A stretch of DNA of 32,603 nucleotides, taken from contig JAEULA010000004.1 in NCBI GenBank assembly GCA_016793165.1, positions 1-32,603 on the forward strand, written 5' to 3'. The notes beneath the pieces were generated by a model. It made no database searches. It was not told where the DNA came from and saw only the letters and a program-made list of their open reading frames with translations. The position numbers were made by a program, and so were the translations under genes. Source of the DNA: Alphaproteobacteria bacterium (GTDB lineage: Bacteria; Pseudomonadota; Alphaproteobacteria; CACIAM-22H2). Shown here in pieces: positions 23,291-32,603 of this stretch. The first letter of the stretch is position 1, and each line of letters starts with the position of its first letter.

Positions 23291-24628
23291 TCACACCGCC
23301 GCGGCGTGGCGCGGGGCTTCCGGCTTGAGATAGCGGTCGAAGGTCGCGGCGACGATGCGCGCGAATTGCCGGCCCTCGGGCGGAATCGTCACCCGTGTGC
23401 CGATGCGCGCCGCGAGCCCTGCGGCGACGAGCGGCTCGAGGCGCTCGAGGTCCTCGGCCAGGGTCGGATCGGCCGCGATGTCGGGGGCGATGTCGACCGT
23501 GAAATTGCACATCAGCGCCTCGATGATCGCCGAGCGACGGCGATCGTCGTCGGTCAGTCGGACGCCTCGGGCCGTGGCGAGTTCGCCACGCTGGATCGCG
23601 TCACGCCAGTCGTCGAGCCGCGCGGCATTCTGCGCGAAGCCGCCGGGGAAGGTGCTGATCGCCGAGGCGCCGATGCCGATCAAGGTGCCGGCGCGGTCGG
23701 TCGTGTAGCCTTGAAAGTTGCGGTGCAGGGTGCCGGCCCGCGCGGCCTCGGCCAAGCTGTCGCCGGGGCGGGCGAAGTGGTCGATGCCGATCGCCTCGTA
23801 GCCGGCAGCGAGCAGCGCGGCCGTGGCCGCGTCGCTCAGCACCAGGCGCTCGGGCGCGTCCGGCAGGCCGCTGGGCTCGAGCAGACGCTGATGCGACTTC
23901 ATCCAGGGCACGTGGGCGTAGCCGAACAGCGAGACCCGATCCGGGGCGAGCGCCGCCACGTCGCGCACCGTCCGTCGGAGCGTCTCCGGCGTCTGCCGCG
24001 GCAGCCCGTAGATCAGGTCCATGGAGATGCGCTCGAGGCCGTACCGGCGGAGCATCGCGACGCAGTCCGCGACGAGCGCGAGAGGCTGATGGCGATTGAT
24101 GGCGGCCTGCACGCCGGGATCGAGATCCTGGATCCCGAGGCTGACGCGATTGACGCCGGAGGCGGCGAGTGCGGCGACGCGCGCCTCGTCCAGCCCGCGC
24201 GGGTCGATCTCGACGGCGATCTCGGCGCCCGACCTGATCTCGAACACCTCGCCGATCCGCGCCATCAGCGCGCCGAACTGCCCGGGCGTCAGGATCGTGG
24301 GCGTGCCGCCGCCGAAATGCAGATGCGAGAGCGGCAGGCGGGCTGGGGCGAGGCTCGCGACCAGGTCGAGCTCGCGCAGCAGCACCTCGTGGTAGGCCGC
24401 GACGGGTGCATCGCGCGACACGATCGACGTATGGCAACCGCAATACCAGCAAAGCTGCCGGCAGAACGGGATGTGCGCGTAGACGGAGACGGGAATGCGC
24501 GGGTCGAGCCGGCCCAGCCAGGCGGCGACATCGCGGCGGCCCACGCCGGGCCCGAACTGGGCGGCCGTGGGATAGCTCGTGTAGCGGGGCACCCGCGACT
24601 CAGCGAGCGAAACTCGATCCATGGACAT
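23291..24628 (-). CDS. hemN: Oxygen-independent coproporphyrinogen III oxidase
   Basis: This radical SAM enzyme of about 445 residues decarboxylates coproporphyrinogen III to protoporphyrinogen IX without O2. The radical SAM motif is CRQLCWYCGC (Cys56, Cys60, Cys63), with extra Cys65 as in true HemN rather than HemW. VPRYTSYPTA near the N-terminus, LHFGGGTPTIL, ISMDLIYGLP and the HemN C-terminal block NFQGYTTDRAGTLIGIGASAIS all agree. The ATG at 24628 is used; another ATG at 24622 and an upstream in-frame TTG at 24676 are alternatives with no clear ribosome site. It faces the cco cluster and would supply haem when oxygen is too low for HemF. It lies 125 bp downstream of the Na/Pi protein gene on the same strand. 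Confidence 0.95.
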   Translation of the reverse strand: MSMDRVSLAESRVPRYTSYPTAAQFGPGVGRRDVAAWLGRLDPRIPVSVYAHIPFCRQLCWYCGCHTSIVSRDAPVAAYHEVLLRELDLVASLAPARLPLSHLHFGGGTPTILTPGQFGALMARIGEVFEIRSGAEIAVEIDPRGLDEARVAALAASGVNRVSLGIQDLDPGVQAAINRHQPLALVADCVAMLRRYGLERISMDLIYGLPRQTPETLRRTVRDVAALAPDRVSLFGYAHVPWMKSHQRLLEPSGLPDAPERLVLSDAATAALLAAGYEAIGIDHFARPGDSLAEAARAGTLHRNFQGYTTDRAGTLIGIGASAISTFPGGFAQNAARLDDWRDAIQRGELATARGVRLTDDDRRRSAIIEALMCNFTVDIAPDIAADPTLAEDLERLEPLVAAGLAARIGTRVTIPPEGRQFARIVAATFDRYLKPEAPRHAAAV

Positions 24629-24753
24629 GGCGGGAAGGTACAGTTCCCCGGCGGCGTCGCCAGCCCGGTGCGGCAATGGGTCGCCGCGCGAAACGGCGCA
24701 GCAAGCCGGCGCGCGGCGGTCTCCCCGGCGGCCCGCAACGGCCGGCCGGCGGA

Positions 24754-26445
24754 TCAGGTGCCGGGGCGCTCGACCGGTACGCCGAGGGCGCTGCCTGGCG
24801 TGTCGCGAAGGCGCGTCTCGGACAGCTCGCCCGTCGCTTCCAGGATCGGGTAGGCGACCGAGGTCAGGTGGCTGTTGATGCGCTTGAGGTCGCGCACGAC
24901 ATCGAGGTGGATCGCGCTGGACTCGATCGATTCCGGCCGGCCCTGGCGCAGGCGGCGGAAATGGCTGTCGGCGGCCGACAGCTCGGCCTCTCGCATCGAG
25001 GTCTTCTCGCGCAGCAGGCGGCGGGCCACCACCGGGTCGCGCGACATGAACACGTTGAAGGCGAGCTGGAGATTGTCGAGCACGCGGGCGTGAAAGGCCT
25101 TGAGCTCGTCGAGGCCTTCGCTCGAGAAGGCCACGCGGTTGCGGATCTTCTTGGCCGCCAGCTCCATCAGGTTCTTGTCGATGATGTCGCCGACATGCTC
25201 GAGATTGGTCACGAAGCTGAGGATCTCGACGTAGCGGCGGCTCTCGACCTCGCTCATGCCCGCGCGGCTCACCTGGATCAGGTAGAGCTTGATGGCCTCG
25301 TGCAGGCGGTCGACCGCATCGTCGGAGGCCTCGACGGAGCGCATCAGCTTCTGGTCGTCGGTGGTCAGCACCTCGATCGTCTTGCGCAGCATCTGCGCGA
25401 CGTGGTCGCCGAGCGCCAGCGTCTCGCGCGCCGCGCAGGCCAGCGCTTCCGCCGGGTGCTCGAGCAGCGCGGGATCGAGATAGCGGGGCCGGCCGACGTC
25501 CTCGGCGCTCGGCGTGTCCGGCAGGATCCTTTCACAGAGCTTCGCGATCAGCGGCACGACCCCGATGAAGAGGACGACGCACGCAAGGTTGAACGCGGTG
25601 TGGAAGTTGATGAGCAGCCGCGCCGGTTCCGCTGTGACCTTCGACAGGAGGGTGAGCGCCGGCCCGATGGTGGCGACCGCGAGCACGGCGGTGGCGGCGC
25701 GCATGATGAGGTTGCCGAGCGGTACGCGGCGGGCTGCGGGGGCGGCGCCGGTCTGGCTGACGAACGGCGCGAAGGCGCCGCCGATATTGGCGCCGATCAC
25801 CAGCGCCGACGCGACCTCGATCGGCGTCACCTGCGCGCCGGCGAGCGAGGCGACGAGGAGGACGATCGCCAGCGTCGAATGGGCCAGCCAGGTGACGATC
25901 GCCCCGATGATCAGGGCCACGATCGGCTCGCCGGCCAGCCCGCCGAGCAGGGCCACGACCGCCGGCGACCCCCGCAGCGGCGCCGAGGCGGTGGCGATCA
26001 GCTTGAGGCTCAGCAGCATCAGGCCGAGGCCGATCACGATCCGCGCCATGTGCCGCGCATGCTCGTTGCGCGACCCCATGAAGCTGAAGACGCCGGCGGC
26101 GATCGCGGCATAGGCGAGCCAGCCGAGGTCGAAGGAGAGGATCTGCGCCGCGAGCGTCGAGCCCAGATCGGCGCCGAGGACGACGGCGAGCGCGGCGGGC
26201 GCCGCGATCAGCGAGCGGCTCGCGAACGAGGAGACGATCAGCGTGGTCGCCGTGCTCGACTGGATGAAGGCGGTGATGCCCAGCCCGGTCAGGAAAGCGC
26301 GCCAGCGGTTGCGCGTGCTGGCGGCGATGACGCGACGGATCCCGGCGCCGAAGGCGCGCGTGACGCCGGTCCGGACCATGCGCACGCCCCAAAGCAGGAG
26401 GGCGACGCTGCCGACGAGCGTGAAGAGGATTTCGGTTCCGTGCAT
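24754..26445 (-). CDS. Na/Pi cotransporter family protein with C-terminal PhoU-like domain
   Basis: This 563-residue protein has an N-terminal membrane part made of two Na/Pi-cotransporter repeats (about residues 1-320) and a PhoU-like helical bundle (about 345-540). Repeat signatures are QSSTAT (62-67) and GADLGST (91-97) in the first half, and AHSTLA (189-193 region) and GANIGGA (218-224) in the second. The second QSS motif has become HST and the first GAN is GAD. Bacterial members with this layout, such as YjbB of E. coli, have been linked to phosphate export. The gene follows the LysR gene by 50 bp on the same strand, next to the phosphonate operon whose end product is phosphate. The ATG at 26445 starts immediately before the first helix. 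Confidence 0.9.
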   Translation of the reverse strand: MHGTEILFTLVGSVALLLWGVRMVRTGVTRAFGAGIRRVIAASTRNRWRAFLTGLGITAFIQSSTATTLIVSSFASRSLIAAPAALAVVLGADLGSTLAAQILSFDLGWLAYAAIAAGVFSFMGSRNEHARHMARIVIGLGLMLLSLKLIATASAPLRGSPAVVALLGGLAGEPIVALIIGAIVTWLAHSTLAIVLLVASLAGAQVTPIEVASALVIGANIGGAFAPFVSQTGAAPAARRVPLGNLIMRAATAVLAVATIGPALTLLSKVTAEPARLLINFHTAFNLACVVLFIGVVPLIAKLCERILPDTPSAEDVGRPRYLDPALLEHPAEALACAARETLALGDHVAQMLRKTIEVLTTDDQKLMRSVEASDDAVDRLHEAIKLYLIQVSRAGMSEVESRRYVEILSFVTNLEHVGDIIDKNLMELAAKKIRNRVAFSSEGLDELKAFHARVLDNLQLAFNVFMSRDPVVARRLLREKTSMREAELSAADSHFRRLRQGRPESIESSAIHLDVVRDLKRINSHLTSVAYPILEATGELSETRLRDTPGSALGVPVERPGT

Positions 26446-26495
26446 GGCAGGTGACGCGGTGATGATAGGCGCGTCGAAACGGGCGAGGCCAGAGA

Positions 26496-27398
26496 TTATG
26501 ACGGCTCGGTCGCGGCGTTCGCCCGCGACCGGACGCGGCGCGACCTCGCCGCGGCCTGCATGAAGGCGCCGATCAGCGCGACGTGCCGTCGTGCGGCGAG
26601 GCAGACCGCATACTCGCCGACGCTGAGGGCGGCATCGGCGAAGCGAAGTGCGCGGAAGCGCGGTTCCGGCCGGAACTCGCTGGCGAAGACGACGCCGATC
26701 CCGAACCCCGCTGCGACGGTCTCGCGCACGCCCTCGCGGGTCTGGACCTCCATGACCGTGCCGAGCCGGATCCCGGCCCCCGCGACCGCCTGCTCGAACA
26801 CCTCGCGCGTGAACGAGCCCTGCTCGCGCAGGACGAGGTCGGCGCCGTCGAGCTTGTCCATGCGGACGCGTCGGAGGCGGCCCCAGGGATGCGTCCGCGG
26901 AACGAACAGGATGATCTCGTCCTGCTTCATCTCCACCGCATGCAGTCGCGGATCGGGCACGACCTTGGCGGTGACCGCGACGTCGACCTCGCCGTCGAGC
27001 AGCTGGCGCACCACCGCGGCGGAGTTGCCGACGGCGAGCCGGAATGTGAGCCCGGGATGGGCGCGCCGCAGCTCGGCCAGGATCGGGACGGCGTGGTAGG
27101 CGTTGTCCGCCGCGACGCGCAGATGGCCGCGCCGCAGGGTCTTCGTGCCGCTCAGCAGCGCGCGCGCCTCGTCCTCGAGCTCGAACAGGCGCGTCGTCAC
27201 GTCGAACAGCATGCGGCCGAGATCTGTCAGCCGGATCTCCCGGGCGCGACGCTCGAACAACCGCACGGCATACGCGGACTCCAGCGCGGCGACGTGGTTC
27301 GACAGGGTCGGCTGGCTCATGCCGGCGGCCGCGGCGGCGCGGGTGAAGCCGCGCTCCCGGGCGACGAGATGGAAGGCGCGGAGCTGGGCAAGGTTCAT
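26496..27398 (-). CDS. LysR family regulator, probable activator of the phosphonate operon
   Basis: This 300-residue LysR-type protein has the winged helix-turn-helix at residues 1-60 (MNLAQLRAFHLVARERGFTRAA, then MSQPTLSNHVAALE) and a periplasmic-binding-like effector domain from about 90 to 290. It is divergent from phnW over 97 bp, the standard position of an activator of 2-aminoethylphosphonate genes. It precedes the Na/Pi protein gene on its own strand and may be co-transcribed with it. The likely inducer is 2-aminoethylphosphonate or a breakdown product, inferred from context. Confidence 0.92.
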   Translation of the reverse strand: MNLAQLRAFHLVARERGFTRAAAAAGMSQPTLSNHVAALESAYAVRLFERRAREIRLTDLGRMLFDVTTRLFELEDEARALLSGTKTLRRGHLRVAADNAYHAVPILAELRRAHPGLTFRLAVGNSAAVVRQLLDGEVDVAVTAKVVPDPRLHAVEMKQDEIILFVPRTHPWGRLRRVRMDKLDGADLVLREQGSFTREVFEQAVAGAGIRLGTVMEVQTREGVRETVAAGFGIGVVFASEFRPEPRFRALRFADAALSVGEYAVCLAARRHVALIGAFMQAAARSRRVRSRANAATEPS

Positions 27399-27495
27399 CG
27401 GCCATAGCCTGGGTCAATGGGACGGATATGGATTATGTATTTGAGCGATCCCCGGCAAGCGGCGATCATCGAGTCATCTTCCTTCGGAGGTTCCC
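27399..27495. promoter_or_regulatory. Divergent LysR/phnW control region with candidate LysR box
   Basis: The gap contains ATATGGATTATGTAT at 27426-27440, which has ATA and TAT ends and fits the T-N11-A rule for LysR-type sites. It lies about 56 bp before phnW, in the range for activation, and in an A+T-rich stretch. TTCGGAGG at 27483-27490 is the phnW ribosome-binding site. Confidence 0.4.
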
Positions 27496-28635
27496 ATGCC
27501 GACGGCACGCTCGGAGACCGGCGATCCGTTTCTCCTGACCCCCGGCCCGCTGACCACGTCGCCCACCGTGAAGCGCGCGATGGTGCACGACTGGGGCTCG
27601 CGCGACGCGACGTTCGTGCGCTTCAACCGCGAGGTGCTGGAGGCGATCACCGAGATCGCCGGCGGTGCGGGCACCCACGTCACCGTGGGCATGCAGGGCA
27701 GTGGCACCTTCGCCGTCGAGGCGATGCTGACCAATTTCGTGCCGCGCGACGGCAAGGTCGTCATCCTCGTCAACGGGGCCTACGGCAAGCGCGCACAGCG
27801 GATCTGCGAGATCGCCGGACGCGCGAATCTCGTGCTCGAGACGCCCGAGGACACGCCCCCCGACCTGGCCGCGCTGTCGGCCGTGCTGGCCGGGGACCCG
27901 GCGGTCACCCACGTCTTCGCAGTCCATTGCGAGACGACGAGCGGCATCCAGAATCCGATCGCCGAGATCGGACGCATCGTGGCCAAGGCCGGACGGCGTT
28001 TCCTGGTCGATTCGATGAGCGCCTTCGGCGCGCTGCCGATCGATGCCCGCGAAGTGGCCTACGACGCGCTCGCCGCATCGTCGAACAAGTGCCTGGAGGG
28101 CGTTCCGGGAATGGGATTCATCGTCTGCCGCAAGGAGGCGCTGGTCGCGACCAAGGGAAACGCCACGACGCTGGTTCTCGACCTGCACGACCAGTGGCAG
28201 GCGATGGAGAAGACCGGCCAGTGGCGCTTCACGCCGCCGATCCAGGTGATCGTCGCGCTGCACCAGGCGATCCAGGAGTACAAGGCGGAGGGCGGCCAGC
28301 CGGGCCGTCTGGCGCGCTACGCCGGCAACGCGCGGATCCTGCTCGACGGCATGCGCGCCCTCGGATTCCGGCCGCTGCTGTCCGACAACCTGCAGGCGCC
28401 GATCATCATGACCTTCCACATGCCGGCGGACCCGCGCTTCGAATTCCAGCGCTTCTACGACGGGCTGAAGGAGCGGGGCTACGTGATCTATCCCGGCAAG
28501 CTCACCGTCGCCGACAGCTTCCGCATCGGCTGCATCGGCCGGCTCGAGGCGCTGCACATGCGCGGCGTGCTCGGCGCGATCCGCGAGATGCTCGCAGAGA
28601 TGGGCGTGGCGCACGGCGCGCCCGCCGCCGCTTGA
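27496..28635 (+). CDS. phnW: 2-aminoethylphosphonate--pyruvate transaminase
   Basis: This 379-residue PLP enzyme converts 2-aminoethylphosphonate plus pyruvate to phosphonoacetaldehyde plus alanine. It is a class V-type aminotransferase. The N-terminal [17 protein letters not shown], the [10 protein letters not shown] block, the PLP-contacting Asp172 (VDSMSAFG) and the Schiff-base Lys198 ([11 protein letters not shown]) are all typical of PhnW. CGGAGG lies 5 bases before the ATG. It is the first gene of phnWAY in the order W-A-Y, 9 bp before phnA. Confidence 0.97.
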   Translation: MPTARSETGDPFLLTPGPLTTSPTVKRAMVHDWGSRDATFVRFNREVLEAITEIAGGAGTHVTVGMQGSGTFAVEAMLTNFVPRDGKVVILVNGAYGKRAQRICEIAGRANLVLETPEDTPPDLAALSAVLAGDPAVTHVFAVHCETTSGIQNPIAEIGRIVAKAGRRFLVDSMSAFGALPIDAREVAYDALAASSNKCLEGVPGMGFIVCRKEALVATKGNATTLVLDLHDQWQAMEKTGQWRFTPPIQVIVALHQAIQEYKAEGGQPGRLARYAGNARILLDGMRALGFRPLLSDNLQAPIIMTFHMPADPRFEFQRFYDGLKERGYVIYPGKLTVADSFRIGCIGRLEALHMRGVLGAIREMLAEMGVAHGAPAAA

Positions 28636-31346
<2,711 letters not shown>

Positions 31347-31455
31347 ACGCGGGAGGTCTTTGACCGGTCGCGCGAGTGTCATAAAACTAGGCCAAGTACG
31401 GGAGGCGCGCCGGGTCCGGCGCAGGGCGTTCACGTTCAACTCGGAGGGAGAGGTC
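31347..31455 (+). promoter_or_regulatory. Possible internal promoter before the binding-protein gene
   Basis: The 109-bp gap between phnY and the binding protein has TTGACC at 31360-31365 and an A+T-rich CATAAAACTAG at 31380-31390, a possible sigma-70 promoter with imperfect spacing. It would let the receptor be expressed apart from phnWAY. GGAGGGAGAGG at 31443-31453 is the strong ribosome-binding site of the next gene. Confidence 0.3.
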
Positions 31456-32481
31456 ATGCTGAGGCGAGTTTTGACGGCGGGTGCGGCGGCATTGGCTCTG
31501 GCGTGGAGCGCCGGGGCGGATGCCCAGCAGAAGACGCGGATCACCGTCTACACGGCGCTCGAGAGCGACCAGCTGGCGCCGTACAAGCAGGCCTTCGAGG
31601 CCGACAATCCCGACATCGACATCCAGTGGGTACGCGAGTCCACCGGCACGATCACCGCGCGCTTCCTCGCGGAGAAGGACAACCCGCGTGCCGATGCGGT
31701 CTGGGGCCTCGCGGTCACCAGCATCATTCTGTTCGACCAGGCGGGGCTGGTGCAGCCCTACACGCCCAAGGGCGCCGAGGCGCTCAAGCCGCAGTTCCGC
31801 TCGACCGCCAGCCCGATGGCATGGACCGGCATGGACGCGTGGCTCGCGGTGGTCTGCGTGAACACGGTCGAGCAGAAGAAGGCCGGCGCCCCGATGCCGG
31901 CGTCCTGGAACGACCTGCTGGACCCGAAGTTCAAGGGCCAGATCGTCATGCCGAACCCCGCGTCGTCGGGCACCGGCTACCTGGCGATCGCCGGGTGGAT
32001 GAAGGCGATGGGCGAGAAGGCCGCCTGGGAGTTCATGGACAAGCTCCATGAGAACGTCGCCGTCTACACGCATTCCGGCAGCGCGCCCTGCGTGCAGTCG
32101 GCCCGCGGCGAGCGGATGGTCGGCCTGGGCTTCGACATGCGCGGCGCGAGCGAGAAGTCGAAGGGCGCGCCGATCGAGCTCGTCATCCCGAAGGAGGGAT
32201 CCGGGTGGGACATGGAGGCCTCGGCAATCGTGAAGGGCACGAAGAACCTGGCGGCCGCCCAGAAGCTGATGGACTGGACCGTCACGCAGAAGGCGAACCA
32301 GCTCTACGGCAAGTACTACGCGATCGTCGCGACGCCGGGACTCAACGTCGCCCCGCCGAACTACCCGACGAACGCCGAGCCTTCGATGCTGCCGCTCGAT
32401 CTCGGGGCGATGGCGAAGGACCGCGACCGCATCCTGGCGGAGTGGACCAAGCGCTACGACGGCAAGTCGGCACCGCGCTGA
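31456..32481 (+). CDS. ABC transporter substrate-binding protein, probable 2-aminoethylphosphonate receptor
   Basis: This 341-residue periplasmic binding protein has a Sec signal peptide (about residues 1-23, MLRRVLTAGAAALALAWSAGADA, here shown up to the predicted Ala-X-Ala site). The mature protein is of the iron(III)/2-aminoethylphosphonate cluster: RITVYTALESDQLAPYKQAF, STGTITARFLAEKDNPRAD, WNDLLDPKFKGQIVMPNP. That cluster includes the PhnS-like receptors for 2-aminoethylphosphonate. It follows phnWAY by 109 bp and is preceded by GGAGGGAGAGG. The permease and ATPase genes should follow beyond the right edge. Without the phn context, an Fe3+ receptor would be the alternative. Confidence 0.9.
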   Translation: MLRRVLTAGAAALALAWSAGADAQQKTRITVYTALESDQLAPYKQAFEADNPDIDIQWVRESTGTITARFLAEKDNPRADAVWGLAVTSIILFDQAGLVQPYTPKGAEALKPQFRSTASPMAWTGMDAWLAVVCVNTVEQKKAGAPMPASWNDLLDPKFKGQIVMPNPASSGTGYLAIAGWMKAMGEKAAWEFMDKLHENVAVYTHSGSAPCVQSARGERMVGLGFDMRGASEKSKGAPIELVIPKEGSGWDMEASAIVKGTKNLAAAQKLMDWTVTQKANQLYGKYYAIVATPGLNVAPPNYPTNAEPSMLPLDLGAMAKDRDRILAEWTKRYDGKSAPR

Positions 32482-32497
32482 GCCCCGGCATCGCTTG

Positions 32498-32532
32498 CGG
32501 CGCGCCGGGGACCAAGCGTCCCCCGCGCGCCG
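32498..32532 (+). terminator. Strong GC hairpin after the binding-protein gene
   Basis: Arms 32498-32512 and 32518-32532 pair at 14 of 15 positions (one C-C mismatch) around a 5-base loop, 17 bp past the stop codon. No T-run follows, so it may act as a partial terminator or as a 3' mRNA stabiliser, as often seen after abundant binding proteins within ABC operons. The remaining 71 bp to the window edge hold no gene I can support. Confidence 0.5.
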
Positions 32533-32603
32533 GCCCCCCCCGGGCCCCTGCCCCCGGTCCGCAGACCCCGGCGCCCGGCGCCAAAAAGCGGGTCGCACGG
32601 CGC

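Noticed and set aside
23016..23333. Rightward small reading frames after the 59-residue membrane protein
   Set aside because: They run into the antisense of hemN, lack ribosome-binding sites and have low-complexity Arg/Pro/Ala composition.

Overview
The window is about 32.6 kb of GC-rich DNA (roughly two thirds or more G+C by eye). It looks like a chromosomal segment of an alphaproteobacterium, possibly Rhodospirillales- or Hyphomicrobiales-like. That placement is an inference from the complete ccoNOQP-ccoGHIS cluster, the tripartite tricarboxylate (TTT) transporter with a Bug-type receptor, and a phnWAY-type phosphonate operon. No rRNA gene, complete tRNA, CRISPR array or insertion sequence was seen.

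Region 1 (1-2150) is the right-hand end of an integrative element. It holds a leftward tyrosine integrase and a leftward partial gene of unknown function. The element stops at a 3' fragment of a tRNA-Arg(TCT) gene at 2106-2150, which marks the attachment site; the restored tRNA should lie beyond the left edge.

Region 2 (2229-13062) is one long rightward operon of ten genes for uptake and oxidation of a tricarballylate-like polycarboxylic acid: MmgE/PrpD paralogue 1, tctB, tctA, tctC-like receptor, tcuA-like flavoprotein, tcuB-like Fe-S membrane protein, a TauE/SafE permease, a divergent MmgE/PrpD paralogue 2, an SDR protein lacking its catalytic Ser and Tyr, and a GntR/FCD regulator. A perfect 10-bp palindrome of GntR/FCD type overlaps a candidate promoter in front of the first gene. 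This assortment is the part of the window most likely to hold new biochemistry.

Region 3 (13211-24628) is for microaerobic respiration. A CcdA/DsbD-like membrane protein and a leftward DUF2189 membrane protein precede ccoN, ccoO, ccoQ, ccoP, then the assembly genes ccoG, ccoH, ccoI and ccoS, and a 59-residue two-helix membrane protein that overlaps ccoS by ATGA. A leftward hemN (oxygen-independent haem synthesis) faces the cluster.

Region 4 (24754-32481) is for phosphonate use. A leftward LysR gene and a leftward Na/Pi cotransporter-PhoU protein diverge from phnW, phnA, phnY and a 2-aminoethylphosphonate-type ABC binding protein. PhnW, PhnY and PhnA together convert 2-aminoethylphosphonate to acetate, alanine and phosphate. 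The neighbouring Na/Pi protein may export the excess phosphate. The rest of the ABC transporter presumably continues past the right edge, after a strong hairpin.
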